NCBI GenBank assembly: GCA_038521865.1
Contig: JBCBKO010000006.1
Span: forward strand, 62,001-126,000
Origin: CALBPI01 sp038521865
GTDB taxonomy: Bacteria > Pseudomonadota > Gammaproteobacteria > Steroidobacterales > Woeseiaceae
Direction of reading: 5' to 3'
Length of the DNA stretch: 64,000 bases
Numbering within the stretch: the stretch's first letter is position 1; each line of letters starts with the position of its first letter. Below are positions 60,315 through 64,000 of this stretch, piece by piece. The translations under genes and the position numbers were made by a program. The notes under the pieces were generated by a model, which had not been told where the DNA came from, did not search any database, and saw only the letters and a list, made by a program, of their open reading frames with translations.

Positions 60315-61157
60315 TTAGCCGGAGAGACTCTCAACCATCGAGTCCATTCGCTCGCGAATCACCGGCTGCAATTCCTTCAATCGCTCATGCGTCAAATCGA
60401 GTCGGCTGAAGGATGGTAGATCGAAGTCGATACCAATTTCCGGCGTTGAACATGCGGCCAACTCTGACGCATAGATGACGTCCAGCATGGTCGCACGACC
60501 GCCTGGCGGTTGATCTTCGAGCCCATCGGACGGTTGCAGCGTATCCAGGAGCTCGTCATCAAATCCCCACGCCTCAACGATAAAGCGCCCGATCTGTGGA
60601 TGCCACGAATCCGGATCATCGCTGCGCGCGTCGAGATCGACCTCCACGCCCGGGAAGTCGCCAGACTTGATCAACATGTAGAGTTTGCCAACCTCGTGCA
60701 TCAATCCCGCGAGAAACGCTTTTTCCGGATCGACATCGCTACACTCTTTGGCCACGACGTAAGCGATAGAAGACATCGCGACACCGCGCCTCCACAGTGT
60801 CGCGAGACTCTGCGCTATGCCCGGTAGTTTCTCGCTGATGAAAATCTGCTCTACCGCGAAGCTGATTGCCATATTTCGAACTTCTTTGAGCCCAAGACGC
60901 ATGACCGCACCTCGCAACTCCGACACCGGATTACCCGATGGGTTGTAGAACGCCGAATTGGCGGCTTTCAACAGTCTTGTTGCCAGTACGGTCTCCACAC
61001 TGGCCAAGGTGGCAATCTTGTCGATATCGCAATCATCGCGTTCCAGTGCATCGCGAATTTTAATCACCGCATCAGGAAACGACGGAAGCTTCACCTCCCC
61101 CCGATTCAACTCCGTCGAGAGTGCGGTCAAAAATGCCATGGATTCTTGCTGAATCAT
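60315..61157 (-). CDS. HDOD-domain signalling protein
   Basis: Protein of 280 residues dominated by an HDOD domain: FPDAVIKIRDALE, LLKAANSAFYNPSGNPVSELRGAVMRLGLKEVRNMA, and LAGLMHEVGKLYML. HDOD proteins are catalytically inactive HD-like modules used in signalling, including flagellar regulation. It lies 14 bases after the DUF2802 gene and converges on the PilZ gene, ending the flhF-flhG-fliA unit. Confidence 0.86.
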   Translation of the reverse strand: MIQQESMAFLTALSTELNRGEVKLPSFPDAVIKIRDALERDDCDIDKIATLASVETVLATRLLKAANSAFYNPSGNPVSELRGAVMRLGLKEVRNMAISFAVEQIFISEKLPGIAQSLATLWRRGVAMSSIAYVVAKECSDVDPEKAFLAGLMHEVGKLYMLIKSGDFPGVEVDLDARSDDPDSWHPQIGRFIVEAWGFDDELLDTLQPSDGLEDQPPGGRATMLDVIYASELAACSTPEIGIDFDLPSFSRLDLTHERLKELQPVIRERMDSMVESLSG

Positions 61158-61171
61158 TTATTGCTCCAAAT

Positions 61172-61585
61172 CTAATCTGGCGTCGGCGATGATCCGTGAA
61201 CACGAAGCAACAACTCTGCCTCTCCCACCGAAATTCCTGCGCGCGTCGCAATTTCCGCTGCACTTGCACCTGAGCGGGCCATAGCAGCACCGTCATCAAG
61301 ACTGCCACCACGGACTACAGAGGCCTGTTGTTGCATACCGAGCGCATCGAGGCGTGCAGATAGGCGCGTTAGCGCTTCGGTGACACTTTCAATCGGGTCG
61401 CCTGTTTCCGAGGCATCGGTCTCTACAGGATCCTGCGTCGCAATCAGCGTCATCAAACGCTTCATCTCGCCATGTTGCACGCTTAGCCTGCGCCGCACTG
61501 TGAGCAAAGTCAGGAAAGTGACAACGAACAGTGTCGCGAACACCAAAAGAAGCATCTTTGGATAGGTCAACATTTCGACAGTCAT
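61172..61585 (-). CDS. DUF2802 membrane protein
   Basis: Small protein of 137 residues with one N-terminal transmembrane helix (about 10-30) and a cytoplasmic C-terminus ending in the DUF2802 helix-turn-helix-like segment MARSGASAAEIATRAGISVGEAELLLRVH. The family is found near flagellar genes in Pseudomonas and Vibrio relatives. The ATG at 61585 overlaps the fliA stop (ATGA). Confidence 0.85.
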   Translation of the reverse strand: MTVEMLTYPKMLLLVFATLFVVTFLTLLTVRRRLSVQHGEMKRLMTLIATQDPVETDASETGDPIESVTEALTRLSARLDALGMQQQASVVRGGSLDDGAAMARSGASAAEIATRAGISVGEAELLLRVHGSSPTPD

Positions 61586-62328
61586 AGCTTGCCCTCCAGA
61601 TAGTCTGCGTAGTCGCCCATCCGCGCCTTTAGGCGCAACAATGCCTGACCGTGAATCTGGCAAACACGCGATTCGCTGACCTCAAGGACCATCCCAACCT
61701 CTTTCAGATTCATATCCTTCTGGTAGTAGAGCGACAACACGAGTCGCTCGCGCTCGGGCAGACGACCGATTGCTTCAGCAAGGCGATCTGTGAACTGTGT
61801 TTCCTCTAACGCCGAGTCTGGCTCCGCAAAGTCTGTCGACTCGACTTCCTGAGTGCGCCCGGAGTCCACATACGGCTGGTCCAGACTGAACAAACGGCAA
61901 CTCGTCGAATCACGAAGAATCGCGTGATATTCCTCAAGCGGCATATCGAGATGATCGGCGATCTCCTGATCAGATGGGTCTTTCCCGGTTCGCGCCTGAA
62001 GATCCGCGATCGCTTCAGTGATGTTTCGGTAGCGCCGGTGCACAGAACGTGGTGTCCAGTCTGATTTTCGAACCTCGTCCAGAATGGCACCTCGAATGCG
62101 AATGCCCGCATATGTTTCAAAGCTCGCGCCGCGGCTTGGATCATAGTGGCTCGCCGCCTCGATCAAGCCGAGCATCCCCGCCTGAATCAGGTCGTCGAGT
62201 TCGATACTCGCCGGTAGCTTGGCCATGATGTGGTGAGCGATTCGCTTTACCAGTGTGAGGTTCTCACTGATCAAACGTTCTGATTCGGTTGCCGTTGGCG
62301 CGACGGCCACAGGTGCATAACTCATCAC
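61582..62328 (-). CDS. fliA: FliA, RNA polymerase sigma-28 factor
   Basis: Flagellar sigma factor of 248 residues. Region 2 is LIQAGMLGLIEAASHYDPSRGASFETYAGIRIRGAILDEVR; region 3 spans the middle; region 4 is PERERLVLSLYYQKDMNLKEVGMVLEVSESRVCQIHG. It should read the two sigma-28 promoters at 56799 and 57953. The start is GTG at 62328 or the ATG directly after it, both overlapping the flhG stop. Confidence 0.96.
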   Translation of the reverse strand: MMSYAPVAVAPTATESERLISENLTLVKRIAHHIMAKLPASIELDDLIQAGMLGLIEAASHYDPSRGASFETYAGIRIRGAILDEVRKSDWTPRSVHRRYRNITEAIADLQARTGKDPSDQEIADHLDMPLEEYHAILRDSTSCRLFSLDQPYVDSGRTQEVESTDFAEPDSALEETQFTDRLAEAIGRLPERERLVLSLYYQKDMNLKEVGMVLEVSESRVCQIHGQALLRLKARMGDYADYLEGKL

Positions 62329-63200
62329 CGGGTCCCTCCTGTCTTCGCATTCTTCTCCGCGACAAGACGCTCAAAAAAGAACGTCAACCCCCCGCTGGGC
62401 TCATGTCGCTGCTTCCATGCATCTACGGTTTCAGCCAATTGCTGAAACGCCTTCGATGACCAGCTGTCCGGGTAGGCCTCAACGACGGCCCGCTGCTCCT
62501 GGACGCTTTTCCTCAAATACCCATCACTTGGAATCGTGCCGGCGTGCACCAGCACCACATCCAGAAATCGATCCGTCACCCGCATCAACTTTTCGAATAG
62601 TGCACGTCCATCCACGCGACTCCGGGACATATTCGACAGCACGTGGAAGCGGCGAATCCCGTAATCCCGGCTGAACACTTTGATCAATGCGTAGGCATCG
62701 GTAATCGATGCTGGCTCATCGCAAACGACCACAAGCGCGTGCTGGGCAGCTTGCGCAAAACGTGCGACGTTCTCTGCAAGGCCCGCTGCGGTATCGACAA
62801 TCAGAACATCCGGCTGTTTGTCGAGCTCACTGAAGGCACTGATGATTGCTGCCTGGCTCGCTTGCGGAAGGTCGGCCATGGTCCTGTCGCCGGAGCTCGC
62901 GGGGACGATCCGCACTCCCGCAGGACCTGTGACAATCGCATCGTCGAGTGTGGCTTCTCCCCGTACCAGATGAGCGAGGTTACAAGTCGGCTGGAGTCCG
63001 AGCAGCACATCGACATTGGCGAGGCTAAGGTCGGCGTCCATCAGCATGACGTCGCGTCCACGCTGCGCCATCGCAATCGCAAGGTTGGTGGAGACATTGG
63101 TTTTACCAACCCCCCCTTTACCACTGGTTACCGCGATAACCTTCGTCGTTTTCCTGGAAACCGCCGCCTGAAGTTGACGAGCTTGCATCGAATCAGCCAT
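62325..63200 (-). CDS. flhG: FlhG (FleN), MinD-like flagellar number regulator
   Basis: MinD/ParA ATPase of 291 residues. Deviant Walker A KGGVGKTN (28-35), MDADLSLANVDVLLGL and IVDTAAGLAENV are present. With FlhF it limits flagellar number and antagonises FleQ. It overlaps flhF by 8 bases and fliA by 4 bases. Confidence 0.95.
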   Translation of the reverse strand: MADSMQARQLQAAVSRKTTKVIAVTSGKGGVGKTNVSTNLAIAMAQRGRDVMLMDADLSLANVDVLLGLQPTCNLAHLVRGEATLDDAIVTGPAGVRIVPASSGDRTMADLPQASQAAIISAFSELDKQPDVLIVDTAAGLAENVARFAQAAQHALVVVCDEPASITDAYALIKVFSRDYGIRRFHVLSNMSRSRVDGRALFEKLMRVTDRFLDVVLVHAGTIPSDGYLRKSVQEQRAVVEAYPDSWSSKAFQQLAETVDAWKQRHEPSGGLTFFFERLVAEKNAKTGGTR

Positions 63201-64000
63201 TGATCAGTTCCTTCCGACCAAACAGTCGCGCCATATCCTGCTCCTCGGGCTCGAACTCCGGCGCTTTCGCATAAGCGAGTGCCTGGTTGACCAACCACAA
63301 TTTTCTTCCCTGCGCACTGACCAGATCATCCGGTACACACTGTCCGTCCGTGACATAACCTAGGGAGAGTCGATGCCGCAGCAACACCGAGAGCGGCGCG
63401 CCGAGGCGGCTCGCCTCATCTATCTTGGTGATAGCGGCAGCTTTCACAGAAACTTGTTGGTAACAGCGAACTATTTCGTCGAGCAGTTGCTCATCCGCGG
63501 TTGCGGCCAGAGTCAGGTAGAGATCAACCGGTCGGGACTGGTTGGAAAGTCCATCCAACATTTCAGCTAACCGCGTGTCGCGCTGACTCACCCCTGCTGT
63601 GTCGATCAGAACCAACCGGTACTCGCTAAGACCGGCGAGCAATCGACGCAAGGCAAGCGGGCTCTCCGCTTCAAATACTGATGCGTTGATAATGCGACCA
63701 AAAGTAAAGAGCTGTTCACGAGCACCGATGCGATAACCGTCCATCGATACCAGCGCAATATCTCGGGCACCGTGTCGCAGCGCGTATTGTGAGGCCAGCT
63801 TCGCAATGGTCGTCGTCTTGCCAACACCGGTTGGACCGACGAACGCTGCAACACCGCCTTCCGTCAACAAATCAGGTGCGACTGTTGTCAACGCATCACT
63901 GATGCCGTCGACCGCGTCACGCCACGGATGCTGCACACCAGTCGGTCCTCCAACAATCGTGTTGCAGAGCGACTCCGCCACATCACTCGCCATACCGAGC
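63193..64000 (-). CDS. flhF: FlhF, SRP-like GTPase of polar flagella (partial)
   Basis: C-terminal part of FlhF, cut by the window edge: the frame runs off the end at 64000, so the true start is outside. The GTPase motifs G1 GPTGVGKTTT, DGYRIGAREQL, G3 DTAGVSQRD and G4 TKIDEA are intact. FlhF places the flagellum at the pole. It belongs to one flhF-flhG-fliA unit. Confidence 0.95.
   Translation of the reverse strand, partial: LGMASDVAESLCNTIVGGPTGVQHPWRDAVDGISDALTTVAPDLLTEGGVAAFVGPTGVGKTTTIAKLASQYALRHGARDIALVSMDGYRIGAREQLFTFGRIINASVFEAESPLALRRLLAGLSEYRLVLIDTAGVSQRDTRLAEMLDGLSNQSRPVDLYLTLAATADEQLLDEIVRCYQQVSVKAAAITKIDEASRLGAPLSVLLRHRLSLGYVTDGQCVPDDLVSAQGRKLWLVNQALAYAKAPEFEPEEQDMARLFGRKELING

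Overview
The window comes from a flagellated, Gram-negative gammaproteobacterium with moderately high GC. The rhlB / trxA-rho arrangement, PlsB, SohB, YrfG, CysQ, a FleQ-FlhF-FlhG(FleN)-FliA flagellar hierarchy and a sodium-type PomAB stator all fit a free-living, probably marine or aquatic member outside Enterobacterales; I cannot name the genus. There is no rRNA, tRNA, insertion sequence, prophage block or CRISPR array. The DNA is gene-dense, with many ATGA, GTGA and TTGA stop/start overlaps, and several genes appear to start with TTG.

Layout. 1-2.9 kb: purH (3' end), purD and moeA. 2.9-6.5 kb: rho and trxA, divergent from rhlB. 6.5-13.6 kb: housekeeping genes (yrfG-type nucleotidase, cysQ, DUF465 protein, trhO, plsB, glk, PhzF-like isomerase). 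13.6-18.6 kb: an overlapping minus-strand operon of an SSS symporter, two DUF697-type GTPases (one membrane-anchored), a small serine hydrolase and a small lipoprotein. 18.6-24.8 kb: a fused 5-oxoprolinase, an isolated contractile tail-sheath-like protein and a D-cysteine desulfhydrase-like PLP enzyme. 24.8-36.3 kb: a long minus-strand string from lipA through sohB, an M48 peptidase, the complete ligase-associated DNA repair set (MBL exonuclease, ATP-dependent ligase, Lhr-type helicase, PdeM), a methyltransferase, a desaturase, an L,D-transpeptidase and a 46-aa ORF. 36.4-41.6 kb: DUF2797, a 65-aa protein, an OmpA-like protein, a hydrolase, a HAD phosphatase and an EamA exporter. 41.6-49.5 kb: a MoxR-DUF58-DUF4381-BatA-BatB/C-BatD operon that ends in an AraC-MGMT hybrid and a good terminator. 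49.6-51.3 kb: secreted or lipoprotein genes. 51.3-55.3 kb: a strongly expressed TonB-dependent receptor and a 2OG-Fe(II) oxygenase-like gene. 55.3-64 kb: flagellar regulation and motor genes.

Most notable points. (1) fleQ is split by an apparent single-base frameshift. (2) Two near-consensus sigma-28 promoters precede a GGDEF-like protein and pomA. The GGDEF-like protein has lost its catalytic signature but keeps the RxxD inhibitory-site motif, so it looks like a c-di-GMP receptor wired into the motor regulon with pomA, pomB and a PilZ protein. (3) A tail-sheath homologue sits among metabolic genes with no other tail genes. (4) The SSS-GTPase-GTPase-hydrolase-lipoprotein operon may be an uncharacterised envelope system.
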